Shown here piece after piece: positions 1-10,423 of a stretch of DNA of 64,000 bases. Origin of the DNA: Bipolaris cookei (lineage: Eukaryota; Ascomycota; Dothideomycetes; Pleosporales; Pleosporaceae); contig NRSV01000001.1 of assembly GCA_002286855.1 (NCBI GenBank), positions 844,276-908,275 on the forward strand. Direction: 5' to 3'. The notes below the pieces were generated by a model, which did not search any database, had not been told where the DNA came from, and saw only the letters and a list, made by a program, of their open reading frames with translations. Numbering within the stretch: position 1 is the first letter of the stretch; each line of letters opens with the position of its first letter. A program made the translations under genes and the position numbers.

Positions 1-260
1 GTGTTGCCTATGTGTGTATAGAAGGCGCGGGGTGTATGGGAAAGGACATTCGTTGTAAGAGGAAGGCGCAACTCATATATGAACAGCAATCTTGGAGACA
101 AACATATAGCGGATATTTCAGCTCAGAGACATGTGGAAGGTAAAAAAGCCTCCTTGAGTAAAATTAGCGCCTGCAAAAAGAAACAGAAGTATAGAGAAGA
201 AAGCATACCACAATGCTTCCATTCTCACCTCCTTGGCATGCTCCGAAATAACCTCTCCAC

Positions 261-1382
261 TCAATCCGCATCCAGAAAAGCACGAAGCTTCACCAGTTCT
301 TCCTGATCGTGAAGCTCACTAACAACACGATTAATGGCTCCACCATCCCACGCAATGCCATGCCAGAGCAAAACGCCCATATCTCGCATCATCCTTACTT
401 CATCTTCGCGTGCCTTTAAACCCGTTGCAGCTGCGAACAAGTGCTCCCAGAATGCATGTCGAAGCTGTGCGGCTCCCTCAAAATAGATCCATGCGGATAT
501 TGTGCTCGAAGAAACTCTTTCGTAATACCCCAGCAGATGCTCAAGCCCATACAGACACGTTCCAAAGGGCAAAAACTCTGCTTCAGCCCAATCGACCAGG
601 CCAGTCATCTTCCACCGATTCTCATCGATGAGAATGTTGGATGGTATGAGATCCCCGTGATTCAGAATGATAGGGTAGTTCGTCATTTTTTGTATGGCTG
701 AAAGTGTCCTCCCTGCTCTTCTTCTCAAGCATGCGTCGGGTAGTTCTGCAGCAAGTTTCCTGAGTCGATAGACAATGCTTGAGCCGACTTTGCCGCGACA
801 CTGTAAGAGTACATCTGGTGTATCTTCCATTGGCGAGTCAGCTCGTGTGGTTCTGAGTATTGGTAATGTTTGCGCTTTCGACGCACACTGCCAGCCTTGT
901 ACTACGAATTTGGCAAAGTCCAAGACTAGTGTCTCCAGTTGTGCTTGCTCTTTTATAGTCAAGGTACGTGCACGCGGCATCAGACGGCTGAGAGACGTGC
1001 CGGAAATTCTGTTCATCTTGTGAGCCTTCAGGCCTCCAGGTAGCGGTATGTCCAGGAGTGCGACGGTTGGTGCCAGTGATGGATAGGTCTTGGTTGCGAC
1101 GTGCATAAGGTCAAGATCGAGTGCGTGAGACGCAGGTCGGAGTTGAACGATCAGCTCACTTCTTGTTTTGCGCCCTTCAAATTCCTCTGCCAGGTCCTTG
1201 TCTACAACCGTGCTGTGCTCAGTGCCGCTCAAAGGCGCAACCAACAACGTGCAACTGCAATATCCCTGCTGTTCAAACTCTTTCACCTCATACCCTACAT
1301 ATGCATTCTGTACAGCTCTCATACATGACTTTCCATCTTCGTTCCTCAGGTTGAAGCGACCCCAGAAGCCTTGGGATGTCAT
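261..1382 (-). CDS. APH-family phosphotransferase-like protein
   Basis: Single open frame of 373 residues from the ATG at 1382; the frame stays open to 1499 but has no earlier ATG. The central part carries the aminoglycoside phosphotransferase/choline kinase-like signature: ILNHGDLIPSNILID matches the catalytic loop HGDxxxxN and is followed by GLVDWAEAEFLPFG, the metal-binding D-W-E/A segment. The family transfers phosphate from ATP to small molecules; many fungal members have no known substrate. The N-terminal half (GTSLSRLMPR, then a long helix) fits the small lobe, but I see no clear glycine-rich loop, so a short 5' exon could be missing. No signal peptide is seen, so it is probably cytosolic. 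It does not overlap its neighbour. The family call is firm; the substrate is unknown. Confidence 0.75.
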   Translation of the reverse strand: MTSQGFWGRFNLRNEDGKSCMRAVQNAYVGYEVKEFEQQGYCSCTLLVAPLSGTEHSTVVDKDLAEEFEGRKTRSELIVQLRPASHALDLDLMHVATKTYPSLAPTVALLDIPLPGGLKAHKMNRISGTSLSRLMPRARTLTIKEQAQLETLVLDFAKFVVQGWQCASKAQTLPILRTTRADSPMEDTPDVLLQCRGKVGSSIVYRLRKLAAELPDACLRRRAGRTLSAIQKMTNYPIILNHGDLIPSNILIDENRWKMTGLVDWAEAEFLPFGTCLYGLEHLLGYYERVSSSTISAWIYFEGAAQLRHAFWEHLFAAATGLKAREDEVRMMRDMGVLLWHGIAWDGGAINRVVSELHDQEELVKLRAFLDAD

Positions 1383-1913
1383 GATTACTTGGACGTAATC
1401 AATATAGAGATGCAGACTTGAGAGGGATCCAAGCCATGGCGGACTATGGGTGCCGCGCAATTCATCCCGTGCTGCATTATTAATGACGGGTAGTCGCAAG
1501 CCTGTTCGCTACACATGTCCAAGTATGTGGCTACATGGTGTGTCGTACTTTGCTGTGGTTCGCTGAGATGCTGCACGTGGCAGTCGGGCGTGGGAGGGAT
1601 GAAGGTTAGATGGAGCGGGGGCGTGGTGTGCATCGGCTTGCCGTGTAAGCATGGCCGGGTGAAATCCTCAGCAAAAAGCGCAGCTAATTACTCACAGAAC
1701 GCTTTTATCCAGGAATATTGAGTATGAAGGCTGGTGGAGTACTAAATATCGTACATTCGTCTTATATTAATTGCTATATGCATTCGATCAGTCGAACAAG
1801 AAAAACGCCTCCCCAAATCTGAGTCCTTTTACCAAAGCCAGCTCAGTTATCAGAAGAATGGTATCATATGTGCCGCCAACTATCTCAAAATTCGCCCACA
1901 AGACTTCTACTGT
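1383..1913. other. Intergenic region, APH-like gene promoter side
   Basis: 531 bases between the 5' end of the APH-like gene and the 3' end of the cupredoxin gene. It should hold the promoter of the former and the terminator of the latter. The reading frame of the APH-like gene remains open up to about 1499 without an ATG. I see no RNA gene or repeat. Confidence 0.5.
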
Positions 1914-2766
1914 TTACAACGAAGCAAAGGCAACGGCAACAAAAGCAGCAGCAATACTGATGAAGGATTGTGCGCTGAGACCAGAGGCGTTGCTGGTAGT
2001 AGTCTGGGGAGGTGAGGCGCTGGTTCCGCTTCCGCTTCCGCTTCCGGCTCCAGCTCCGCTTCCTCCAGCAGCACCTCCTTGTCCATTGCCAGAATCGGCG
2101 CCATTTCCAGAAGATGGCGAGGTGGGTGTGTTGCCAGTAATGCCACCGGATCCAGCAGACTGACCAGGAGACAGGTTCTCCGAGGCTTGGGCAGCAAGGG
2201 CAGTGAATGCTTGGATGGTTCTGTTACCGGCTGCGGGTCTACGTGCTATAGTCAGTTTCTGGCTCAAAACATATTGGATTACAGAAGGGTAGGTGACTTA
2301 CGCGTTGATGGCTCCAACCATACCATTCTGGCAATGCTGGCCCTGAGAGCAGTAGAACCAGATGGGCTTCGTGTCGGGAACGCGAATAGTGTAAGTCAGG
2401 ATTTGATTTGTTGCTGCGAAGGAAGCGTTGGTAGGCATGAAACCAGAGAAGAAGGCGTCAGTCTTGTTGGTCATGACGTTTTGGATGGGTATGCAAGGGT
2501 TATCGAAGGTGGATTGGACGACGGAATGGTTCTATGAGAACGATTAGCTCAAGGACACAACCAGGCGCAGAAACAGCGACTAGGCATACCTTCGGGTGGA
2601 ACTGGAATTGAACCATGTCGCCTGGCTGAGCCGCGACGTTGTTTGGGTAAAAGGCCAAAGAACCATTGGGTCCGCCGACCTGGACAACGTGCATTCTGAG
2701 CATTCCTTCTTGAGCGGCGGCGAGACCGAAGATGGTCGAAACGATGGCTGTTGTTGAAAAGTACAT
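1914..2766 (-). CDS. GPI-anchored extracellular cupredoxin
   Basis: Three exons: 2766-2590, 2531-2302 and 2238-1914, coding for 243 residues. Residues 1-18 form a signal peptide ending AAAQ. The mature part is a cupredoxin domain (about 22-135). It has the expected type-1 copper ligands: a histidine in QFHPKNHSV, then WFYCSQGQHCQNGM supplying cysteine, histidine and methionine. After the domain come a Ser/Gly/Thr-rich linker coded partly by repeated GGAAGC-type triplets (2026-2061) and a hydrophobic C-terminal tail (SFISIAAAFVAVAFASL) typical of a GPI signal. Such proteins sit on the fungal plasma membrane or wall. The exact electron-transfer or copper role is not known. The last intron uses the AG at 2240-2239, because the nearer AG would bring a stop codon into frame. 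Confidence 0.85.
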
Positions 2767-4033
2767 ATTGAATAACTGTGACTGTTCTTTTTTCTTTCGA
2801 AAGGCGACTCGAGTATTAAATGGGCGACTTTGTGTTTATAGTATTGAAAGTCTCGTCAAGAGAGTGCAAAAGCGACTAGCGCTCTGGAATTCGTCAAAGT
2901 AACCGTTGGACTAGCCAACAGGTGTATTAGGAGATAAGGGTGAAAGACCGTGAGGTTTGGGAAGAAAAGAAGATGCAAAAGAAACCCGCAACAAAGTAAG
3001 GAGAAAACGTGGGATGCAGAAGTGAAAAGAGAAGCCTGAGGTGACGGTACAGGGCCGTCTTAAGGCATAAAGGTTTGCCATGCGTTGGCACGGCGGTTAA
3101 CAGGTCTTCCGATACATGGGGTTGGGGTTGCGACAGGTTGGAGGCGCAGAGTGCTTCAGCCTCTCGACTCAGTACAAACCCTGCAAGATGAGGCTTAACA
3201 GAAGGATCATTAAGGATAGCTCGCCCTTGAGCAGACAAGACTGATTCTAATTGTTCTTGCGCACCAATGAATACATAGATTTGGAGCAACCAGGCGCTAC
3301 GAATATTGAGTTGTATGCACTTGGCGAGCCATTGTGTGGTGTAAACCATGTTGTGAAGCTGTTGTTCGAAGAGTTGGTGCCTGGGTGTGGACGATGCGAC
3401 ACGCTCCACGTTCCGTTCGTGTTTGAGCCCTGTCATGTTATGCTTCAGGCTGCGCATCGCAACGGCAATCATTAAACCGACCAAGCTAGGCAGTCGGAAC
3501 TTCTGTTTGCGAGATTGCACCACAGCACTGGTTCTTGGCCATGTGGACAATGGCGTTGGAGAAGATGTTGGGATTGAGGAAGTACGGCCAGATGTTTCAA
3601 ACACGTCAAAATGTTGGATCCTTTATTCGCTTGCCAGTCGTTTCAGTCTTGTATCGACTCTACAGAGGGTGATGATTGCACATGGCTGTGACTATTATTA
3701 TGAATGCATGCGTTGGCCTGATGGCGTAGCCGCTGTCGGGCGGTGAATTGCGCGGTACCTCTAACGCGACGACTCCATTTTCACTCCATATTTAGACGAG
3801 TTGCAGAGCTGTGAGCGCTCCTTCTATCCAATGAATCCAAGTAAATCTTGTCGTAGAAGGAGGAAAAGGCTTCCGAAAGCCTGCACATGCCCATGGGCGG
3901 GCCTCGGGCTACGCATGGCGATAATATCACAAACTCGCTATGGCTGTTGATTCTGGCTATTCCGAGTGATATGGATTGTGCATATGATGCAGCGCCGAAT
4001 CGCGTTGGTCTCTATAGCAAACTAGCCGGCTGC
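2767..4033. other. Intergenic region with an unassigned open frame
   Basis: 1267 bases between the cupredoxin promoter and the 3' end of the CENP-X gene. The minus strand is open for 225 codons (3604-2927), reported separately. The rest shows nothing I can assign. Confidence 0.4.
2927..3604 (-). CDS. Possible hypothetical protein (open frame, start unclear)
   Basis: A long minus-strand frame without an ATG at its head; the first internal ATG gives about 180 residues. The middle part (around NIRSAWLLQIYVFIGAQEQL and ILNDPSVKPHLAGFVLSREA) has the composition of a folded helical protein. The C-terminus is Phe/Ser-rich and looks like read-through. It might be the last exon of a spliced gene starting near 3.8 kb, but I found no convincing upstream exon. 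I do not recognise a family, and chance remains possible. Confidence 0.25.
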   Translation of the reverse strand: MFETSGRTSSIPTSSPTPLSTWPRTSAVVQSRKQKFRLPSLVGLMIAVAMRSLKHNMTGLKHERNVERVASSTPRHQLFEQQLHNMVYTTQWLAKCIQLNIRSAWLLQIYVFIGAQEQLESVLSAQGRAILNDPSVKPHLAGFVLSREAEALCASNLSQPQPHVSEDLLTAVPTHGKPLCLKTALYRHLRLLFSLLHPTFSPYFVAGFFCIFFSSQTSRSFTLIS

Positions 4034-4627
4034 TCAAAAGTCGAGCACAAGCTGTGGTGCCAATTTCTCCAAGTCTTCGACTTGTAAGAAACCATCGACA
4101 AGACCGCCGTTCTTGACTGCCGTCTTTCTTTCGTCCTTACTCCTCAAGAAGGCCTCTGTGACGAAGATGTCGATGTACTTGCCCACAAGCTTCATTGCGC
4201 CCGTCTGTATCTGCATATCGGGATCATCAAAGTTTTCGAGGAGCAGACGCGCGAGCAGCGGCCGAGGTACGACGGGGTCGGACAAGGTCGTCTTGGCTGG
4301 CGGGAGCTTTGAGCGAGCTGGTGCAGTTATAGGTTCGACGTCTTCCATTATGGAATCGAAACCGTCGCTATCAATTTGATCTACGAGTTCTTCAGGCGCG
4401 TCATCGTCAGACAGGTCGATGACGTCAGTTGCTGGCTGAAAGGCATTCTTTGATGCGGTCGCATTGGCCTTGTTTGCAGCACCAGTTGCGCGGGATGCCG
4501 CTGGTGCAGGAACGTGTCTTGCAGTGGTGGAAGAGGAGGCTTGGGTAGCGGCGTTGACAGGACGTGGGGGATTGAAGGCAGGCCCTTTTCTTCGTGCAGC
4601 ATTGGGTCCGGCAGCTTTTGGGGGCAT
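4034..4627 (-). CDS. MHF2: CENP-X/Mhf2-like histone-fold protein
   Basis: 197 residues from the ATG at 4627. An in-frame ATG at 4741 exists, but the MPPKAAGPNAARRK start looks natural. The C-terminal 85 residues match CENP-X/MHF2: LLARLLLENFDDPDMQIQ, then LVGKYIDIFVTEAFLRS, then FLQVEDLEKLAPQLVLDF at the extreme end, as is usual in the family. The protein pairs with CENP-S/MHF1 as a histone-fold tetramer that binds DNA with the FANCM/Mph1 helicase and also acts at the inner kinetochore. The N-terminal 110 residues are Ala/Pro/Ser-rich and disordered, with an acidic VIDLSDDDAPEELVDQID stretch that resembles a SUMO-interacting motif. Many CENP-X proteins are only about 80 residues, so the extension is notable. 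Confidence 0.85.
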   Translation of the reverse strand: MPPKAAGPNAARRKGPAFNPPRPVNAATQASSSTTARHVPAPAASRATGAANKANATASKNAFQPATDVIDLSDDDAPEELVDQIDSDGFDSIMEDVEPITAPARSKLPPAKTTLSDPVVPRPLLARLLLENFDDPDMQIQTGAMKLVGKYIDIFVTEAFLRSKDERKTAVKNGGLVDGFLQVEDLEKLAPQLVLDF

Positions 4628-6968
4628 GATGGATGTTGCTGAGGCCTCAATCAGGTTAGGGAGGAGGGGGGCCGGTTGATTAGGGTGGGCAGTGCGATGG
4701 CGCGTGTTGATGATGCGACCAAAGCCAAAGACGATGGGCACGCGCTCTCACGTGCACATCATCTGTACTAAGCGATACTGGTACCGCGACGTCATTGATT
4801 ATGTTAGGGATACCACTACATACTTAGATGGACATGTTCCTTGTGACATTGCAGTAAGGCCGATATATTTGCATGGCGCTACTGGGCAGAAGATGTCAGC
4901 GGAGGGTGATGCTTTGTGCCGATGCTGCCGATGCTGCGGCAATCACGCGTATAGCTATTGTGTTGTACTTCATACGTACACAAGTTTGTACGTGCAGTTT
5001 TTACCGTTTTGCCGTCGCTACATACGCAGTACATGGCTGGGAATATGGGCCGATGGATCTAGTAAGGCGTACAACAATATATAGCACCAACCCCTGCCCT
5101 GCGACCAATCTGCTTTTGAAAGCTTGATCGCAAATCACGATTCTGCAAAACGGGCCGCACGGTCGCAGCGTTCAACTCGTATTGGCAAAGCCGGTAAAGT
5201 TAAATGAACTGCTGCATGAGTGCTACAAGTGTTCAGCATGGCACCATGGGCAATGGCACCGTGCGACGAGGCGACCAGCGGCGTGCCTTGGTGGGGAGAA
5301 GTGGTGCAGAGGCGTGGTTTCAGAGAAACAAAGAAAGGTGGGCGTAGACACAGGGTTGTACATGAGATTGCATTGCAAAAGGCAGAGTTGCACAGCACTG
5401 GCAGCAGACGATTCGAAGGGTCCTGGGGTGCAGGGCGCCTGACACGTTGCACACAGATGGGCGTGTAACAGACGGGCGTGTAGCAGCAGCAGGCAGAAGC
5501 AGCAGAAGCAGCCGAAGCAGATTTGCAACCAAAGGGGCGACTTGGTTGATTGCTTGTACGCTCTTGGTGGCTTAGCGCTGGCTTGTCTAGTTTTTTGAGC
5601 ATGTCACTTTGGCCGGGCTGGAGGCGCAGATGGACCGGCAGCGGGTGGATGCAGCGGCTCGCTATCTGCGGTGGGATGTCGGTGTAGTGGTGTAGGATTG
5701 GGTGTGGGATGCCTACGAGCTATTCATGGGATTCATGGCGAGCGAGTGGCGGACATGGTGCTGGATGCGGGAGGGCAGGCTGCTGAATGCGGCGTACGGT
5801 GGACTCTTGTGGGTCAGGGTAGACGACGTCGTGGCCTGGTGGCTGCCGGGGGGGGGCGACATCTGGACATTTGAGTGTGGACGCCTCGACGTCTGGCCCT
5901 TTCAGATTCTCGACGTGCGGGCAACGTGGTCACGACGACGGCGGTGCACACAGGCTGGGCCGGGTTAGGTGGGGTAGCAGAACCGGCCCCCAATGCAAGT
6001 AAGTAGTCTTTGTTGTATGGTGCGTTAAACTAGCAGCCGCGGCGCCCAACGTCCTTCCTCGGGCGACTGGTGGTGCGTGGTGGTGCAGACAAGACAACAA
6101 GCACGAGTGAGTATGTGTGGACATTGATCTCTCAGCCGCAGACAATGGTGGCTCAGGCGCAGTGAGGGCAAAGCGCGGTGAAGGCAGAGGGGATGTAAGG
6201 CACATTGGCATACCTAGCGAGATTGTGGCTTGCTGAGAGCCTGCGGCCCTGTCTGCGCGCGGCCAGAGCCAAAGGCTTCATGGGCGATGGCGAGGCAGGA
6301 CGCAGCCCACTGCCGGGGCGATGAGCCCAGCCCCAGATCAGATGGCGTACTCTTACATACTCTACCTACCGCCTACCGCCTACCGCCTACCAACTAGCTC
6401 CCTCTTGCTCATGCTCATCTCATGCTCACACCCCCCCAGCCCCAACCCCAAAGCTTGCCAGCGCCAGGCCCGCGCGCTGGTGGTGCTCCAAACACCCCTG
6501 TCCTTGTACCCGATAATGTGGCATACGGCGAGCCCGTCAACCCAGACGCCCACAGTAGTAGGCCTTAGTATATCATACACTGGCTCGCCATAAATCTGCA
6601 CTCCTCACGCTGCTGCTGCCGCTCCGGCAACCTCACTGTCTTTTTTCCCCTCTAGCTTGCCCGCAGCCCGCCCTCGCCTTCACCCTCACCCACTATCACC
6701 GCAGGGACCGCCTTATCACTGTCACCACTGGCACTACCACTACCACCACTGCCACCACTGCCACCACTACCCTCAAGAACCATTCCGACTCTTGGACCGC
6801 CATCTTCTCTGCCGCACAGAAACATAAAAAGACGAGCGTTTGCTGGCCGCCCCGCCCACTTGCAGTCTTTATCTATCTCTGGACCAATCCCGTTTATCTC
6901 TATTCTTGGCTGTCCACTCGCGGCTTCCCAGACAAACATCGCACCTGCCCATCTTCTCCCTCTCGGAC
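4628..6968. other. Long gene-free divergent spacer
   Basis: 2.3 kb between the CENP-X gene (-) and the MIF-like gene (+). It holds simple repeats: GCAG/GAAGCAG-type repeats near 5480-5520, a (CCTACCG)n run near 6362-6392 and a (CCACCACTG)n run near 6732-6772. The last 150 bases before the MIF-like start are C/T-rich, as in a fungal leader. Short frames such as the 155-codon one at 5602-5135 are low-complexity and I do not accept them. Confidence 0.5.
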
Positions 6969-8169
6969 ATGCCCCACTCAGCCAATAATTCTACCTCCAG
7001 TCAGACCAAGATGTCGCGGCCCTCATCCACTTCCACCCAATCTGCCACTGCGTTTCCCAAACAGGCTGGCGCCGCCCTACTGTCTCCCGATAACAATGCC
7101 GCCGCAGACCCCCAGTCACCATCAGCTTCAAACTTCTCCTTTGCATCCTCGCCCCATTCCGTCATCGATGTTCCGGACAATTCGCATCAATATCCACGAG
7201 AGACGGCGGCGCCTCATGCTCCTGGCTCCCTGCGACCCATGACCTCACGTGCCCGTGCCCAGTTCTACGAGAGTCAATTCGTCGACAGAGGCTCAAACAT
7301 ATCGTCTGCTCGCGATCGCGTCACCAAGGATGCCCCCATTGTAGCAGAGTTGCGGACAAATGTTATTGTATGTGCCCCATTTCCCCACCTCCGCTCTGTT
7401 TGTATATGCACTAACCACTAACCTGGTGTAGATCAAAGATGAATACACCCTTGTCACTGACCTCTCGCACCATCTGTCCACGCGCTACCAAAGGCCCGAG
7501 ACATCCATCATGATCACCGTCAACCATTCAGCATGCCTGCTCCTTGGTGGGTCCTTTGAGCCCACTTACGTCCTCACCATCAATGCCTTGCCCGTTCAAG
7601 TGCAACCCACGACCAACAAGCGCAATGCCGCTTTGATCCAGACATTCATGGCCGAGTCCATTGGCGTTCCATCAGATCGAGGCGTTATCAAATTCGTGCC
7701 CATTCCCGAAGACAGCCTAGCTATAAATGGCATGACCATCTTGGGCGAGATTGAGCGGCTAGAGCGCCAGCACGCTGAAGAAAATGGTGGTAGCATTGTC
7801 AAGCGTGCCACGACCAAGAGCTCCCGCAAATCCGTCATGACCAAAGCCAAGAGTAGCATGCAGCTTTCCCGGGGCTTATCCAAGGCAGAGCCAGTACCAA
7901 AACCAGTCGCCGCCGCGAATGTTCCACAAGATGGTCCACTCGATTCTGCGGTAGCCATCAATGACTCAAGTGTCGCCCAGAGACCTATAAGCAAGATGAG
8001 CAACAAAAGCAAAATGAGCACAAAAAAGTCTGAGCCAATTCTTTCCGTTTTCGCCAAAAGCACAACCATGCACACAAACCTGCCACCGCCACCACCCATC
8101 CCAGATGGTAGGCCGATGACCCCAAGTATCAGCAAGCGTCACAGCTTCATGAAGGTTTTCCGTCGATGA
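6969..8169 (+). CDS. MIF-like (tautomerase fold) protein with disordered flanks
   Basis: Two exons, 6969-7367 and 7432-8169; 378 residues. The core (about 120-245) aligns with macrophage migration inhibitory factor: APIVAELRTNVI is strand 1, SIMITVNHSACLLLGGSFEP matches the V-x-P-D-Q-x-M-x-F-G-G-S-x-E-P region of MIF, and NAALIQTFMAESIGVPSDR matches its second helix with the SPDRVYI-type ending. The first 115 residues are Ser/Ala/Pro-rich. The C-terminal 130 residues are basic and Ser-rich, with a proline run (NLPPPPPIPDG). In animal MIF the catalytic proline is at the free N-terminus; here the equivalent proline is buried, so tautomerase activity is doubtful. No signal peptide is seen. The start was chosen as the first ATG after the C/T-rich leader. 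Confidence 0.8.
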
Positions 8170-10423
8170 GCCATAATCACCCACCTTGTACACAGTTGTA
8201 TACGCTGATCTCCGCATTTATCCATTTTTGCATTCCACACAGCACGCAGACGTTGCATCGTGCGACAAAGACGGCATTGTAAGGCGTTTGGGGTCGGACC
8301 TTTTGGATAGCAGCTTCATTACTCACCACACTGATATACCCTTTTTTCATTTCCTTTGTTCAGAAGGCTCAACAGAGCAGGGCATCAAATAGAAGCCCCA
8401 ATGGCAAATTATCTCAATTCGCAAATCATTTTGCATTGCGATTGTCATGGTGCTTATTCCTAATTACCAATGATGCATGGTCAGAATTCAGCTAAGATGA
8501 GGGGGCTCACAGAACCTAATATTATTGCTTACGGTGTTGCGTGGCATTTCGGTGTAGTTGCGAATGCGAAATCTCAGCTCGGAAAGTCATTCCATGCAGC
8601 TCTCAATGTCGCCTTTCTTGCCCGATTCATCCACCTTGTTACGAGAAATATATGGCTGCCACTAGACTACTGTAAACAACGTAGACACGCGCTACCAACG
8701 GATTGTCCGTCAATTTTTTTTCCCTTATCTCTAGCAAGCGAAGCCTACGTTACGCTAAGTACATGGACCAGGCATGGTCTTTCGGGTAACAAGCCTTGGT
8801 CTCATACCGGCAGTCGATTGACTCGCACGCCCACACGCATGCGCCGTGTGGCGTTCGGCCCCACCGCACAAGTCAGGAGACGCAACTCACATACACGCCC
8901 AACGATTGTTGTTATATCTATTATCCTCGCACGGACCAGATCTGCCCATCATCAGCATCTGTGTAGCCACCCTTTGTCTTTCTTCTTCCTCTTCTTCTCA
9001 TATCTGAAACACACACTCTGAATGCACATACTTTCACCGCTGTCAGGAGTTTTCTTTTGAAAAATAAGAAACAGCATAGGAAACAGGGGAACTTGAGACA
9101 CGACAGGAACACCAGTGTTTGACTCCGTGGACAAAGCTTCTTAAGCGAGATATCGCCCTCGCCCGTAGCCAAAGGCGAGGTTGTCGCGTGGCATATCCAT
9201 GATTCGCTAGGCTAGAATCAGTTCACTCCCCCTTTTTCTTCTTCCAAATTTTAGTAATTGTTGTAAGGGTTGGCGGGGCTATGAGTCGACATGTTTGTCA
9301 AAGTGATTGAGGCTAGAGAAAAGATTCAATAGAAATAGGATAGGCATGTTTTTTTTTTCTCAACGCGCGCCAACTGCAAATGGAGGGCATGAGAATAGAC
9401 GCTGTTAGCGCTGGAAGATGAACACCAATGTGGGTGGGGGAAGAGGCTGAGAGAAGAGGAAAAGAAGAAGCCACTGAACCATGCTTTTGAATTTCCAACG
9501 GCCTGGCTGCTTTTTCAGAGGTTCTTTTCCTCTGTGGAGGGCATGGGAAAGTGCTTCAAGACAAGACTGGGTATCACTATGTTTGATTGAGAAGACTGGT
9601 GTTGCGATAGATACACATTCACATGTCAAATGTGAACTGTTTCTCTGTAATTTACCAGCGCCATCAATAAACCTCAGCCCCAACGACCATATTTTGAACC
9701 CATGTTAATTTTTAACAATGTTAATAGTGCTGTGTTTGTACCATCATCCCAGCAGCAGCCACACTTTAACTAGAACCTCTTCTTCCTTAGGCAACCACCC
9801 GCACGCGAGCAGGACCCCCCTTGCTTACCTGAATAAAAGCAAAAACAACACAACGCTCAAAGCTTGCATATACATCTATTGAAAAGTTAAATACACGGTG
9901 CACAAAAAGCAACAAGCAGAGAAACTAGAAAGTTGTGCATTACAATCAAAGAGACAATATAGACAGGTAGTGCGCGTTTACATGTTATCGTCAAGTACCC
10001 AAAAAAAGAATCATCTTATTTTCTCTGTATGCAACATGCTTGAAGAGGAAGTACTAAAGGAGGGGACGAAAGCCAAAAATACGGTTCGTTTATAACTTTT
10101 TTTGGATTGGGAAGAGTCGGACGCAGGGTCACGGGAATTTAGTTCATCTCAACAAATACTACTGTCGATCTTGCTACAAAGTCGATTAGCGGGGCATCGA
10201 ACGTCACAACACCAATATATGGGAACGGGAAGAAGAAGAAGGAGAACAAGAACAAGAACAAGAAGAAAAAGAATATCATGCATAACATCAATCTCTATGC
10301 TCAAAAGATGATTGAAAGTAGAGTGAATACATGCAAACAAAACAACATCCTATTTATACCCAACTAATCTCTATACACTGTAGTACTCCTCACTAAACCA
10401 TAACGCCCCCTGAACCTCCAACC
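8170..10423. other. Gene-free convergent spacer
   Basis: 2.25 kb between two genes that end toward each other (the MIF-like gene and the unknown minus-strand gene). Both 3' untranslated regions should lie here. It includes a purine-rich (AGAAC/GAA)n tract at about 10225-10272. Frames present are short or low-complexity, and I see no RNA gene. Confidence 0.5.

Noticed and set aside
5135..5602. 155-codon minus-strand frame with an ATG
   Set aside because: Low-complexity, cysteine- and alanine-rich text from GCAG-type repeats; no domain or homologous style, and overlapping frames on the other strand are just as long.
7596..8135. 179-codon minus-strand frame opposite the MIF-like gene
   Set aside because: A shadow of the coding strand; its poly-Leu text is the complement of Lys/Ser codons.
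8470..9021. 183-codon plus-strand frame in a convergent spacer
   Set aside because: Composition like random translation, no domain, and it lies in a 3' spacer.
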